A stretch of 64,000 nucleotides of DNA from Mugil cephalus. Lineage: Eukaryota > Chordata > Actinopteri > Mugiliformes > Mugilidae. The position numbers and the translations under genes were made by a program. Location of the stretch: the NCBI RefSeq assembly GCF_022458985.1, contig NC_061774.1, positions 14,746,616 through 14,810,615 of the forward strand, written 5' to 3'. Under the pieces are notes generated by a model. That model saw only the letters and a list, made by a program, of their open reading frames with translations. It was not told the origin of the DNA and did no database searches. Positions 50,401 through 63,706 of this stretch are shown here, in pieces. How positions within the stretch are numbered: position 1 is the first letter of the stretch; each line of letters begins with the position of its first letter.

Positions 50401-53400
50401 ATATTGCTGTTTGTTGGAAAATGGACAAGTGGAAGGCTTTGAGAGACTTTGTCATGGGCCAAATTCTGATGGCTAGACGACTGAGTCAGAGCAATAAAAG
50501 ATGGTGGCCTGGTCTGATGGATTACTTAACCCGGGGAACAAAATGGCACCAGGATGCAAGTAACCGCACCACGTTTCTGTTGCCATGGAGGTGTGCGTGG
50601 TTTGCAACAATCTTTAGGTGGTGGTACGTGTCAAAGTAACACCTTTATGAATTCCAGGAAATGAGTTTCCCATGAAAAAGCATTACATCATAATGAGATC
50701 ACTGGTGAACTGGGTGGTTGCTAGCTGTTAGCCTTTATCTTGAGTCACCTGCTTCAACACTGTCCCTCCATGATTAGCATTGGGTTACAAAAAATGGTGT
50801 AGATTTTCTTCTAAGGAAATATGTGTACATTCTCAAACATCCAACCTATAGACCCCTTCATGGCCTACGTCACTGTGACATCACAATGTTGACTGGAGGC
50901 AAATCAGAGGTAAGCTTGAGGCGAACAATGTCACTTTAAACCATGAAAATGTCGTCTTGCTGTAATTTTTGGTACCAAAACTGAAAAATCAAAAACACTA
51001 CCTTGAGGTTTTATCACATACCAGCCACCGTCAGTTGAAGACAACTTTGGTTTAGCTTTGGCGATTAAAAGAAAGGATTGGAGTGACACAGTCAACAACA
51101 CGCACACTTCTTATCAGATACGATTACTATGTAATGTATCATCAGTTTCAGCCTGGATAACATTATGGATTAGACTAAATAGTGACTAAAATTACATCCA
51201 GTTAATGCTTATTTAGGGGATTCTTGTTACGTGTTAATGCTACTGTTAACTGCAAGATAACACAACTTTAGTTACGTGTTTCAGGGGCGACCAAGCAGAA
51301 GTTGAAAGTTGAGTAGAAGTAAAATTGTTCATCCAGTGAATGAAAGTGTAGGGGTCAGTGAATTTAGTCCCATCAGTCAACTCTTTAAAGTAACACTCAC
51401 AGTCTTGGACTATGCTAATGCTAATGCAGACCGCTAGGTAACGCAACGTTAGTTGTGTGTTTCACGGGTGTCCAAGCAGAAGTTGTATTTACTACGTTAC
51501 CCTCCACAGTGGTTCCGCTTACTTCTTGTAATATCTTTGTAGGAGAGGCTCCACTTGATTGAAGACAGTCCAGACTTTGTCCCCTCTGCGTCCTCCTTTG
51601 GTGAAAATCGTCCATCCAGCGTCATCTTTTTCATATAACACTCATAGTCTCATAGAATGAGTGTATTAGTGTGTTTTCTAAAACATGCGTTTCACTCGTC
51701 CATTTGTGCCAAAATAGTGATAATGAAACTGAAATATGCTAACCGCCGTTCACAAGCATTTAAGATGTTTGGCTTCCAGTTAAGCCCCACACCTCAAAAA
51801 ATGTCACATGTGAAACTGTGAAGGGGTCTATCCTTTGCAGGTAGACACTCACATGCGCAGTTAATGGATGCAGTAATAATTCTTCCTCACCATATTGACC
51901 ATGAAGTGACTGGATTCATAGCACGGTGAAGCTCCAGAAGTCTTAGCCAAATAATTTTTTTCAGTGTGAAATTTGATCGTTGCGTCCCGCAGCTCTCGTA
52001 ATATTGTCTGCGGCAACACACACGGCAAACGTTACTGTTGTTTTTAAAACAATGGTGAACTATAACCACTGACGCGCCCCCCCCTCCTCCCCACTAGCCC
52101 ATATTTAAGGTTCTCGCTAAGCTCGCCTCCGGACCACAGAATACCGCTGCTTTTGAACGGTGACCCAGTCTGGGAGCAAAGGTCACGGTCGGACTCTTTT
52201 TTTGAGACGCGCGGTCTAAATTTGGGACCAGGGCTTAAACAAAGGCAAAGGATTTGAGGAATGGCCCAGTGGAAAAATGTGACATAGTAGTCACAGAGTT
52301 ATAAAGTATCCCTTTTACGTGAGGGGCGTATGTAGCTGATGAATGAAGGCTGAAAAGGAAAAAGGTGAAGAGGAAGGGTGGGCATTTACTGGAGCTTTTA
52401 GAAAAGGGTGTGTGTCTGCCTCAGAGTCTGGTGACCTACATATATTTATTGCTTGCGCTTGAACCCGGCATATCTTAAAAATCATAAACAACCCTGGCAG
52501 GGGGGGGGCATCTTTGGTAAGTTTTTGTCGTGGACAGCAGCTTAGCAGCTTGTTGTTGAGGTGCATGATGTCTGTGGCTGCTTTTAAATGTCTGTTTTTA
52601 GAGTAGCGGGACTATTATGTGTTTGCGTTGAGCGAGACTGATTGATGGGAATCTGTTGACAGTTTAATCTGTTATTCTGCTCCCGTGTCTGTTTTTCTCT
52701 CTTGCACGCTCGTTTATAACCACCGTCCTTATTCTCTTCCACACAAAACATTCATACGCAATGCCACAAAAATCCCAAACACACATGATTCTCATCCTCA
52801 TATTTGTGGCCCTTCTGCTACTGTTGTTAAATGCGTAATTCAATGCAGGCAGATAACACCAAATAAGTACAATTCGGTGATTTGGTATTTCGAAATGGCA
52901 GGGAATCCTAAGCAGTAAAGCGGCTCTTTTACTGGACTCGGTTGCGCGCTTTCTAGGGACGACTGACTCTGTCTGGGGCTCTGTGGAAGATTTGCTGTGA
53001 TGGAGGAAAAGTGAAAGGGATCGCGGGAGCTTTGAGTAACTGTCTGCGCTGTGCAGATACTTCCTGTCCTGTGTGCTGCAAACCAGCACGGCCCGATCTA
53101 GCCGGTGACGAGGAACAGAGAAAACACCCTTGCGAGTGGCCCGATGGATATAGCAGGATGGATTCTTGGAAAAAAAGCAGGGTTTCAAAGGAGGCTGAAA
53201 AGGATAAGAGGAGGGAGGGATGTTAGCAGAAAAGGAAGGGGGATCGGTGAGGGATTCTGGAAAAGCCACAGAGCTCCTTCTGAGTTGGTTTCTCTGTTTT
53301 TTTTGATGTGCGTCACAGGCGAGAAACAGACCTCGTGCGTCACGCTGACTCTACCTGCCCCCCGTCCCAGAGGGGGCTATTTTGCCTGGTGGACCGGTTT

Positions 53401-56400
53401 GATCTCTGCTTTGCACTCTTTTACCCATTGCTCTAACCAATGCTAGGCCACACTTTCCTTCCCCTCCAACGTTGTCCAAGCCGCTGCGCAGCATCCTGAA
53501 ATATCGCTCTGCAAAGTGAGGAGGCGTTTTTTTTTTTTAAAATGCGCTGTTTTCTGGTCATCTGCCACCTCAGTGTGTGCTGACCCCCAGGCCACTTCCT
53601 GTATGAGGTCACCAGCTCTCAGGAAACATCCATCACACAGGAGACCCAGTCCAGCCCTGCACAGCACAGGAAACTGAGCAGGCGCACGCGCATGCTGCTC
53701 CCAGCCGCTGCATTTGCAAGTTACAGCGTTATAAATCCTGACATCAGCTGTGTTTGTGAGTGTGATGTCATGCTCGCTGCATTTGCCGTCCTGGCCGTCC
53801 GCTCCACACCATATCTGTTCAGTCAGTTCCACGGTGTTTAGATTTTCAGGCTATTTGTTTCGGCATATTTAGTTTGAAATAAAATAACGGTCTTCTCTTT
53901 CCGCATTCATCACACCGCGCAGACAGCGAAAGTCTAAAGTAATTTCACAGACACACGTGACTCAAATATATTCAAGTATAATCCTCACATTTAAAATCCT
54001 GTGGAAGTCTGCAGGCAGACACTGTCTGAAGACACACCTTGTATTTTACTGTAGATTCTCTCCCAGGCCTTCACTTCACAGCTCTTGCTCGCTGTGACAC
54101 TGAAATTCTGTTTCATAGGTTTGGCTGAAGGTTAGCAAAAGCTGTCCTGCTTGATTTATTTGCCCGAATCTGAGCACACATAATTCTCGTTGCCTCTGTC
54201 AGCGATGAAAACATCGAGAGTATACAATACACGACCGAGCCACGGCAGAACTATCACCACCAGGAGCCGGTCTGGATCATGAGCTGTCCATGGGGTTGAT
54301 TTTTGGTTGATCATTTTACTCCCGTTCAACCACTTTTTGTGAACTGCCTTTCTGTTTCTGAGGTTTGCATCTTGTGCTGAATCCTCCGACAAGGAACTCT
54401 TTATGTCTGCACCCTGGAGAGCATTCTTGACTTGCTATGCAGTCATAAAAGGGGGTTTCTGCACCATGCAAATTATTTTCCGCCCATCCACAAGACTTGT
54501 GCTCTTCGGTCTAGGAGGTCATGTAGCAGGTCATAGTTTTCCCATGAGCGGCTGCTTCTTTAAAACGAACCCAACACTTGTATCTCCGAGGATGCTTATG
54601 TAATTGTGCTTTTTTAACCTCCTCATCATTTTCATCAACACTGTCACCTCGTGCTGACAGATGCTCTTGTTCGATATGAACTCTCATCTCTTTTGCGCAT
54701 GCATTGAATGCCACATAAGGAATTTAGTAACATAGTGTTCACTTCACTTTTTTGTGTTAATGTAACTGTATTTCATTCAGCTTCATTTTTCGCTAAAAGG
54801 TTCAAATGTCAATCACTCAGTGACACTGGAGGAAACGACTGAAGGCAAAACGATTAGAATCAACCTTTTCTGAATGAGGATGAATGAAAACACATCACAA
54901 TTCATGAGCAATGCTCCAGGTGTGTCTACAAATACATTTATCGTCTTTATTTTATACCTCTTGGTGGCCTTGCTTCACAGTTTATTTTTCCCATTGCTTT
55001 AGTAAATGAGCCACGGACTTGAGGGATTAATAAATAAACGATCGTCGGTTAGTCTTGGTTTATAGGAACTATATATGTGAACACTGAAGTGTGAAGCAGT
55101 TGAGCTGATTGTCTCCCTTGGATCGACAGGTGTCCCTGATGGTGAAGATGATCCCCAGCCCCGACTGGTTTGTTGGGGTGGATGGCCTAAATCTTTGCGA
55201 GGGCAACCAGTGGAAACAGGAAGTGACCATTGACCTCCAGCCTTATGATGCGGGGACGGACAGTGGATTCACTTTCTCATCCCCCAACTTCCCCACCAGC
55301 CCCCCAGAAAACATCACAAAGGTAGGAAATAGTGCAAAAATCGTCCAGTTTAAAAAAAAAAAAAAAGGAAAGCAACACCTTCGTTTAGTCCCCGCATTCA
55401 TTCTGACCTGGTTGAGACCTGGTTGACGGCCCTCATCTTATTCTTAGAATACGTTAGCAGCAGGGGAATGGGACATCATTCTTAGCTGTCTCCACTTAAA
55501 TTATTGCCTGGCAGCCCTCATGCCTGACCTGACGTGATTTGAGCAAAAAAGGGCCCCCCTTACGTAATAGACCCTCTATCCTTTCCCGGCATGTGTCTCA
55601 AAGTGGGCGATTGTGTATTTGAAGTTCTGCTGAGGACCCGCTGGCTCTCCCGATGAATTATGCCTGGCTGTTCTTTCCCAACTCGTTCAGATCACGTCTC
55701 AGATGCCGAACCACCCAGCCAACTCCTTCTACTATCCACGCGTAACGGAGCTCCCACCCATTGCCAGCATAAAGATCACTCGACAGGGCCGGTCATCGAA
55801 TCGTCAAACCCTGATGTCCAACCACATTCTGCCCAACTCCATCAGTCCCCAGCGCTTCTCAGGTACGACCGCAGGCTTCCATTCGTCATCGGTGAACGTT
55901 TCACCTCGGAGTATGAAATGAAAGCAGATGACTGGGGCGGATGAGCACAAAAACACAACATGATATGTTACCTAACTGAAGGAATTATATAATCCCGATT
56001 GTTAAATCTAATGTTGATTCACATACGTTTTATTGACTTATTAAATAACACATAACAAGGAGTTGCTTTAATTGTAAAGTTACTCTTATGTCTTAATTAT
56101 CCTGCCTTCTGTTATTTGACTGGGTGTATCCATGATAATAGTGGATATTATGTCACCCGGCTCCAGTTAAAATGTCACATTATAAGAAAATTATTTTAGA
56201 AACTTGTTCCTGCCGTGAATTACAATACGTCTACATTCTTTATCCTTCACACTCGACTCACACATATTTTTCCCTCCATCTCCCTTTCTGTCTTTCTACT
56301 CAACACAGTGACGCCACTGGACTGCGAAGTGTCCCTGTGGTCTTCTTGGGGCCTGTGTCTCGGCCCCTGCTCCAGGGGCGGCGTTCGACACCGCACACGT

Positions 56401-56496
56401 TACATCCTCTTGCGGCCGGCCAACGCTGGCACCCCCTGCCCTGAGCTGGAGGAGCAGGCTGAATGTGTACCGCACAGCTGCATGAAACTCCAGTAA
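47440..56496 (+). CDS. spon2: Spondin-2 (mindin), secreted matrix protein
   Basis: Exons 47440-47668, 49589-49809, 55130-55321, 55691-55862 and 56309-56496 join to 333 residues (human 331). A hydrophobic stretch ([17 protein letters not shown], about 11-27) is a signal peptide, and NGT is an N-glycosylation site. The F-spondin domain follows, with [44 protein letters not shown] and [17 protein letters not shown] single C-terminal thrombospondin type 1 repeat begins [12 protein letters not shown], with [16 protein letters not shown] at its end. SPON2 binds bacterial surface carbohydrate and integrins and acts in the extracellular matrix. Intron 2 spans 5.3 kb and holds transposon relics. Two adjacent Met codons open the frame; either may start it. 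Teleosts may have two copies, and this one sits next to ctbp1 as in human. Confidence 0.96.
50291..50705 (+). mobile_element. Deletion derivative of a Tc1-like transposon in spon2 intron 2
   Basis: It opens with ACCGCTCAGCCATAACTTTACCACC, a diverged Tc1-like terminal repeat. ATCACGGCACTTGTCAGTGG, GGCAGCAAGTGAATATTG and the transposase words GGGCCAAATTCTGATGGCTA with GACGACTGAGTCAGAGC follow. The frame there reads [14 protein letters not shown], close to the helix-turn-helix start of the family's transposase. It then jumps to far-end sequence (GTGGTACGTGTCAAAGTAACA) and ends in a decayed repeat near 50705. The family appears to be the same as at 38546. Confidence 0.75.
50848..51831. mobile_element. 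Non-autonomous DNA transposon with 13-bp perfect terminal repeats
   Basis: ATAGACCCCTTCA (50848-50860) and its exact complement TGAAGGGGTCTAT (51819-51831) bound a 984-bp segment. CCT stands directly outside both ends and may be a 3-bp target duplication. The inner ends also share CAC(T)GTGACAT-like words. There is no transposase frame. The interior has degenerate direct copies (AAGCAGAAGTTG near 51292 and 51476). The superfamily is unassigned; a 3-bp duplication would fit PIF/Harbinger. Confidence 0.7.
51840..55100 (+). other. Remainder of spon2 intron 2, no gene seen
   Basis: There are no exons or RNA genes recognised. The longest frame, minus strand 52664-53269 with 201 codons, shows no domain or family feature and is taken as chance. 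A G-run lies at 52500-52508. Confidence 0.5.
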
Positions 56497-57283
56497 CCCA
56501 CAGAGTGCACATGCTAGCACGAGTACTGCCAGTATTTAACACTGGGACCTTCATGTTATGACTGCTGGACTGAGAAATGTTGCTGCGTCTCTTTGATTAA
56601 TGTAAACGATTGTTTTTGTCTTTGTTACAAAGTGTGAGATAAGCTGCATTGCCGTTGAAGGCCATCGGTTTTAGAGTGAATACTTCTCTGGGTGTATTTT
56701 AACAGCTTTAAAGGGGAACTGAAGCCTGATTGTGACTGGACGGGTATAAAGGCTTGAGAAAACAACGTTCTGGTGGTTAAAGGGTTAGGATTATAAACTG
56801 CTGAAGATACGGAGATACACGGCGAATGTGTGCCCTCAAAGACCTGTGCAAAACTTTTTATGCTTCGTCATCAGTGCGCTGATGGTGGCACACCACATTT
56901 TACAATGGGCATCTTCAACAAACACGCTCTTGCATAAATTCACACATGTGCACGCAGGAATCTCCGCACAAAGGTCCTTGCACAGACCGCATACCTTTAC
57001 AGACGTGGAGGCTTTAGTTTACATAGATAACCTACACATGCTTGGCACACGAAGCCTTTTCAAAATAACCTCACACCCTGATTTATAAATATCACCTTTC
57101 GTAAGAACCACCTACTAGCTGACTTGAATCTTTGAGCCAGTGCAAAGACGATGGCGACTTTTATAAGAAGATGCAGATTTTTATAGAAAGAAAGATACAT
57201 ATTTGTATTACTATCTCTTTTGATATTTCATTGTTGAAATTTTGTACATACTGTATGATGTATCTTATCTTGTATAACACATG

Positions 57284-57289
57284 AATAAA
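57284..57289 (+). terminator. Polyadenylation signal of spon2
   Basis: AATAAA lies about 790 nt after the stop codon and is followed by a T-rich stretch (TTTTTC). Confidence 0.65.
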
Positions 57290-57780
57290 TATGGAAGTGC
57301 GTTTTTCAAATACAAAACTTCTGGTGCTTCGTCTTGTGCTCCCGTACGGATTTCCAGTTGGATAATGTTGGAAAAGCGATATCTACGTTTAAAACTCTGC
57401 TGAGAACATCTAAATTTGCACATCTCCACCAATATATAACAACTATGTTATATACACTATGCCAGAACACTGCTCAGTCTTTATTTGTAGTGCAAGACCT
57501 CACAGTTTGAATGCAAAAATAGGCTGATATAAATATTACCTCGGCATGGTTAGATTATCATTCCTTATTGACAAAATAGAAGTCGTGGTTCTACATATTT
57601 ATAGAATATACTGTATTACACCCTGTCCTCTAAATAAATTGCTGTTAACATTCTTAACAAGACTCCAAAAGGCGCTTCAATGTAGAGTTTGTGGCGATGT
57701 GGCGCCTCCTAGTGGCCTTAACCAACAACAACAATAGCACTAATTGAAGCAAACACTAGTACTACGACTGCTACGACTAT

Positions 57781-57822
57781 AAATTAAATTAAATTAAATT
57801 AAATTAAATTAAATTAAATTAA
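57781..57822. repeat. (AAATT)n microsatellite
   Basis: Eight near-perfect copies of a pentamer lie between spon2 and kdm3b. The rest of the spacer (57310-58000) is AT-rich with no gene seen. Confidence 0.9.
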
Positions 57823-57999
57823 CAAAGATAAGTAGCAGTTTTAGTAGTAGTATTTTTTCAGATATGTCTAATGATTAAATATCAATTATCAATGTCAGCC
57901 TCCAGACAGAAATAACGTATAATTTCATTTTATAGCGCTGACATTATTTCGTGCTCCTTCTCCGGTTAAACACTGCGGAAAATCCTCAGGATCCATGCC

Positions 58000-58373
58000 C
58001 GTGTAAAAACCACCGAGCCGCTCCACGGGGCTGCCACTACTGGCCGCTGTTTCCACGCACTTTGTCCGCAGTGCTGCCTGTCTACGAGGAGTGCGTTTGA
58101 TTGTTGCAGGGCTCAATGGCGGACAGAGCAGGATAGTCGCGTTAACACCGAGGACAATAACGTTTCCACTGGGTGAATTCCTGGCGTGACCCGGTCCGCC
58201 GCCGTGTCTCCCCGAGTGTAGCGGTCGAAACGACCTCTCTTGTGCAACAGCGCGGAGAACAAAGCTCTTTTCTGCCTCGGAGCCTGATTATCTTCCTTGA
58301 GTTGCCATCTCCAGCGGTACAAGTTGCACCGTTCATGGTGGCTCACTAGAGGCAGCTAGCTTGTGAGCAAACC
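58000..58373 (+). promoter_or_regulatory. GC-rich promoter and leader of kdm3b
   Basis: CpG-bearing sequence precedes the kdm3b start. A minimal uORF, ATG GTG GCT CAC TAG (58335-58349), lies 25 nt before the main ATG and may lower translation if it is transcribed. No TATA box was seen. Confidence 0.45.
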
Positions 58374-61300
58374 ATGGGGGACTCTCTCGAATTGATAGGC
58401 AAGCGCCTGCTTCTGCTTCTCGACGACGGCAGGTCTGCGAATGGATCCGAGGCCGAGCGGGCTCCGTGGGCCCGGGACTGGCTCCGCGGGACGGTGCGGG
58501 CGGTGAGCGTCATCGGCCTGGCCGCTCCGGAGGTTAGCGGCACGGAGGCGACCACTACCACCTCCACCAGCACCACCGCTGCAGGGCTGACGGTCAGTGT
58601 TTACATACAAGTGGAGCCGTCCTGCGTAGCCACACAGCCCCCCAGATAGAAACGCAAACCGGCCATTAAGTGTGTTTTCAGACTTCTTTTAACTTGCTCT
58701 TCACCGCTAGCGTCGGTAAATGTGTTGCTAGTTACCGCTAGTCGTGCGCTGCTGTTAGCCTGCTGCGAGTCACAGGCGGCGGAGCGAAACTAAACTCGAA
58801 GCCGGGGATTTTCTGGCCTTTGCTTTGTTCGCCTTTTTAGCTCCATGACATCTAGCTGGAGTGGCACAAACCGGAACTTTGTAGCCCTCCCGTGCGAAGC
58901 TTAAACGTTTCAGTGTTTTCAAAGCGTTCACGATATTGTAACTAATCACCGGTACGTAGTGAATTTACAGTAATCCGGACCAGTTCCCACGGCTAGCTAC
59001 CATTAGTCTAGTAGTTAAAGGCCTTATAAGTTCAGAGGAGAGCGAACCAGAAATCAACTCGACTTTAGACTATTTCATGTTTGGATTATTGCACAATTAA
59101 TTTATCAATTGAAAAGTAGACTTTAAGAAGCGGATCTTTACAATCTATTGTGAATCCACACTGCGAAGCCTACTTTACTGCAGACAATTGAACGAGGCGT
59201 GTAAATAGAAAATTTGGGTGGCGGTGGCTGACCTACATTACAACAGTCAAAATGTAGGCAACTGGATCAGTGGGCAATCGTTAAGTTAAAAATGTATTTT
59301 AAACGAAAATACTTCTTTTTGGTATATAACTGTATTGACTAAAAGGTGACTCGAATAAAAAAGCCAAGTACTACATTAATAATAAAAGTCCGCTTTTGTT
59401 ATTGTTCACATTCTATTGTTTTTAGGTTGTTGCATTCTGCATTTCTTGGAAATGGCAACTTCAAACAGAATTGTTATTCTTAATAATCCTTTGGAGAAAG
59501 ACTCACTTATTTTTTCCAGGTTGTGCATTCACTAAAACAGTTTTTCATTGTTGATAAAATAAACATAAGGGTGTTGTTTTCCCTCTCGGGCTGTGTTCAG
59601 ACTGCCTGCCCAAATAATTTTATTTTGTTTCCAGATTCATTTTAGAAAGTTCAAACATCAAAACAACGCATGAAATTTTTTTTTTTCTTATCTCCTACAA
59701 CCTCCACTTTGCAGCTTCCACTCAAATTCCTACAGGTGCGTCTCCATCTTGATAGCAGCTCAAATCTGAATTCAGTTTCTCTTTTGCATCACCTCCAAAC
59801 AAACAGAACAACACTGAATCTTTAGTAATGAAGGGGACGCAGTCTGTGAGCAGACGCTGGCACTTTTTGCACATGTATTCTAGGGACGAACATCCCATTG
59901 GAAAGCCATGTCACCAGCTAACCAGTGGTTTATACTTCTACGTTAGGTTGACATAGAGGCTACGACAACGACGCAGACCTAACGGAGACAGTCAGTTTAG
60001 AAGTCCAAAGGCCAATGAAATGAAATTTGATTTCACAGGGGTAGAATTTTCCTTTTCCCAAACCGATGAAGTCCGGCTCTGTTCTGTCTGCGAATGCTCC
60101 GTCTTGACGAGAATGTGTTACGTTCGAGTGAAGAGCTTTTTTTTTCTGTTTTAATAACAAATCTGAAAGAAGTAGATATTATCGCACATTTAGACGGCAG
60201 ATAAAATACAACTGTTTGAAAAGTTCCTTCAAAAATGAATTGAAGTCGGGATAGAAAACTTTGAAAAACTGTAAAAACAATAGCAACTTCTCTGTTGATT
60301 AGACCAGAGACCCCCATTTTTGATCGGTCGCGTGATTTCATCGATCTGCGCGTGTCACACATCTGTAAAACAGCCGTTCTGATTAAAAGTACGTATAAAC
60401 ATCAGATCGGAATAGATCACATCACATGTAAACAGTCGACCTGAAACCTTCAGTCAGAATTATTTCAATCGGAATGAGAAAAAAGTCTCGATGTAAACCC
60501 GATTACAGACTGCAAGAGCTGCGGTACGCTTAATTGAGGAGGTTGGGAGATACAGATGTTTGTATGAGTGGCGCTTGCCGAAATTTCGGTCAAAGTTTCA
60601 GTTGCCATTGTTGAAAGTGAAATCAGAAGTAGAAACTAAAATTTTCCTGGCTGTCACAAAAGACACAGTGTTTCCCAGATTGATGTGCATGCAAGTATAA
60701 ATGGAGTTTAGGTCCTGAAGTACCCTAAAAGCACCTTCGGCTATCTACTCCCATACACATATGTTGTTACCACAGTTATCTAAGCCCATAGGTTAATTAT
60801 CTCTTGACACGTGATCTGATCTCATCACTCGGAAAGAGTTGATTTACAATAATAGAGGAGCCCTAAATGTTGTTTACGTCAATATCTTACTCACATAGGT
60901 ATGTTTTCTCAGTGCTGTTAATCAACTAAAGACAAGGATGTGTACAGTTTTGCACCGGCCCATCGGTTTCAGATAAATCCAATTCTATGCCTGATATGTC
61001 AGATCACACAAACGGCGTCATACACACAGTGACATGAATGCTAACTAGCTGTTGTCCTTAAAATTCTTCACCGTGAGAGAATAAAACACAAAGCTCGCCA
61101 TTATAAACAAGTGTGACCCAACTGGAAGACGATGTCGAATGTGAAACAGCTAAAACTAACTGCAGAAATCTATGGATTTTTTCATTTTTAACTCAGCAGC
61201 ATGTATGAAGAATTGACAGTGAAAGCATGTTTACCTTAGCAAGTCAGAGATGCTCCAGTTTATGAAGGAAAAACCCTTTTTGTTGAATTGTTAGTCCTAT

Positions 61301-63706
61301 ACATATGTTGACAACAACCTTGAGGTGTTTTGTTACGTTTTTCTTTTTCTCTTATCTGTTTTATTTTAGTTTTTATTTGAATTTGTGTTATGGGAAAGTA
61401 CATGTCGGATAAAGTAGGATGTCAATAAGACCTTTACGTAGTTGGACTGTATGTGTTCAAAGAAGCAATGCACAACCTGGAGAACTATATTTGGAGCTTT
61501 ATTGGCGCGACGACCTGTTGCACTTTTGGAGAAAATGTAAAATGCAGTTGCTGCATCTCTGTTGTGAGCGTGATAATGGGCGTCATTCTAGATGTTTGCT
61601 TCCCTACGTAGTTAGTTGACTTGACACTTGAGTTTCACCACTTGAACACTTTATTTTAACGTACCACATCAGTACGAAAACCCTTGTATGTATACAGTAT
61701 GTTTGGGTAGAAGTCCTTGACAATGTCGTGTTTACAAAATTTGTTTGGATATGGAAATCCCTGAAACTGAAGTTTCTGGTTAGTTCAAAAGCAGCCACTC
61801 TTAGTCGCAGAGAGTTGATGTTAAAGCGAATGCTGTGTTAGTAGAAGAAGAAACCATCTCTTGCTGGTATCTAAAGTGCAAAAAGCTTGAAGCGAGACAA
61901 ATATTCACTGTAGTGCAATGTCTGAATACATATCAGTAGTTAGATGGTTTTTCCAAAAAAATTGTATTTGTACTTCACTTCTCGTCTGGATTCCTCCACC
62001 ACTCTTCTCTGTTTGTGATAAATTGCTAAGATTCAGTGGTGGCAGACAATGTTGGTTTGCAGAATGAATTATTATAATTTGTGCTTTGAAGTTTTTTTGC
62101 TGGACCCTTAATATCAAAATATAGAGCAAGTCATTTTTAAGTCCTTTAAGTGGATGTTGGCCATTTCTGAATCAGTCTGTTTATGGTATTAGCCAGACAC
62201 CAGAACCACCCAATAAATTTAAGCAAAACACCCGGGATTATTGACACCTGGACAGGGCTGTGGTTCGTCTCTAACATATGCCTCAAAATTCGAGCATATG
62301 AGGAAGTCAAGAAACATTGGTTTTGAGTCAGAGCTGAAGATCGACTCTGACAACAAGAGCCAAAAAGGAATTTATACTCTAACTTTTACACTGTGTTGCC
62401 AAGGAAAATGTGAATTTATGGAGTCTGAAGGAAATGTCGATGCTCATATCACCATCTCTTTATAAGTACTTTCCAAATCTGCCAGAGGCACACGGTGATT
62501 GACTGTGTGATTTGAGGTTTTAAATGACTGGTCGCCCAAAGCAAGCTGTCCAGAAACACTATCTTTAAACTGGTCCCTCGAGTAGTCTTTACTTGAAGAA
62601 TCCGTTCACAGAAATTATTTTTAAAAAGGACCATATATGTGTGTACACATATATATATATATATATGGCAAAAATATCAGCAACAGATGTCTTTAACCCT
62701 TATCTGAGCTTTATTCACACCATATACCGGCTACATACAATGACGGTTATGTATCATTAGAGGTAACCAAAGAAAATGTGTTGACTCAAAGTGAAGTGAA
62801 TCCTCTCAACAAGCATGAGTACGTGAGCGGTTCGGCAGCTGACTTGATATTATCTCTGCAAACTTACTGGAGATTAATTTTTGACACCTGTCGTATTAAT
62901 CATGTAACCACAAGCTTAAGCTCTGTTTGCTTTCCCTTTTACCCTCGAGCACGGTGCGAGTCAATAACATCGCAACCGAAGCATGCTAGCAGGGGTAGCC
63001 TCGAAACACGTCGTGTTTGAGATTTAATCAGACATCCTTCACAGCCGCAATCTCCGTCTACTCTGCTCACTCTGCAGATTCTGAACCAGGACCTTGGTCG
63101 CTTGTGCACGGTGACATTTTCTCTACAGTTAATTCAAAAAAAGATAGCTGTGTCCCGAGGGTTGACCGAAAAGCAGCGTTACTCTATTAATTTTTTTTTT
63201 AAAGCAGAAATTGCACTGCTGACTTTTTATTGATTTAAGCCACAGTAACAATGAAAACAATAATTTCCCCCTCTTCTATGCGGAAGTGTGTACAAACCAA
63301 ACAGTGATCAAACTGAGATTAAACTGATCCTTGGATTTTGTGTACACTCCTACAACAAATACAGTTTATACGTAATTTAATCATATATATGAAGCAGTTT
63401 TGGTATAATTTGTATGAGACTATATATTATCATGGTTATTCTGGTGTTCCCAGGATTTCTTTGGCACACTGAATTGAGTTGTCTTATCATTTAACAGTCC
63501 TCACGCTTACGATCTCTTCTCTTTCTGTTCATGGACTGTAGGTATTTGTGGAGTTTGAGAATGCGTCGCAGAGGTGTTCTTGGGTGCAGGTGTACGATGA
63601 GGGGGTGAAAGCTGTGCTGGTGGAGGACTCCATCGTCTGGGCCCATCGTAGTGACGCTACAGAGACACCTGGAGCTCCAGCCTCAGCCACGTCCTGGCCT
63701 GCTCTG
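58374..63706 (+). CDS. kdm3b: KDM3B, JmjC lysine demethylase (5' part only)
   Basis: Two coding exons, 58374-58592 (73 codons) and 63542-63706 (55 codons), join in phase, and the gene runs off the window. The first gives MGDSLELIGKRLLLLLDD...WLRGTVRAVSVIG. The second gives VFVEFENASQRCSWVQVYDEGVKAVLVEDSIVWAHR. This matches the N-terminus of human KDM3B (GKRLLLLF, AGTVRAMS, IFVEFDGCNWKQHSWVKV, VLLLEGSLVWAPR). The protein is a nuclear, Fe(II)/2-oxoglutarate H3K9me1/2 demethylase, but its zinc finger and JmjC domain lie beyond the window. Fam53c and nme5, neighbours of KDM3B in human 5q31, are also here, which favours 3B over the paralogues 3A and JMJD1C. The intron between is 4.9 kb. Confidence 0.92.
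59930..60540. repeat. Possible MITE-type repeat in kdm3b intron 1
   Basis: The words ATCAGATCGGAATAGATCACATCACATGTAAACAG and AATCGGAATGAGAAAAAAGTC...GATGTAAACCCGATTACAG look like internal parts of common fish miniature elements that carry alternating 'ATGTAAAC' and 'ATCGGAAT' words. I could not define terminal repeats, so this is an impression only. Confidence 0.25.
62648..62666. repeat. (AT)n tract
   Basis: A short AT run following CATATATGTGTGTACAC lies in kdm3b intron 1. The rest of the intron holds no gene that I recognise. Confidence 0.8.

Noticed and set aside
52664-53269. 201-codon minus-strand frame in spon2 intron 2.
   Set aside because: No domain, signal or repeat pattern is seen, the composition is intron-like, and no flanking splice or promoter signs support a gene.
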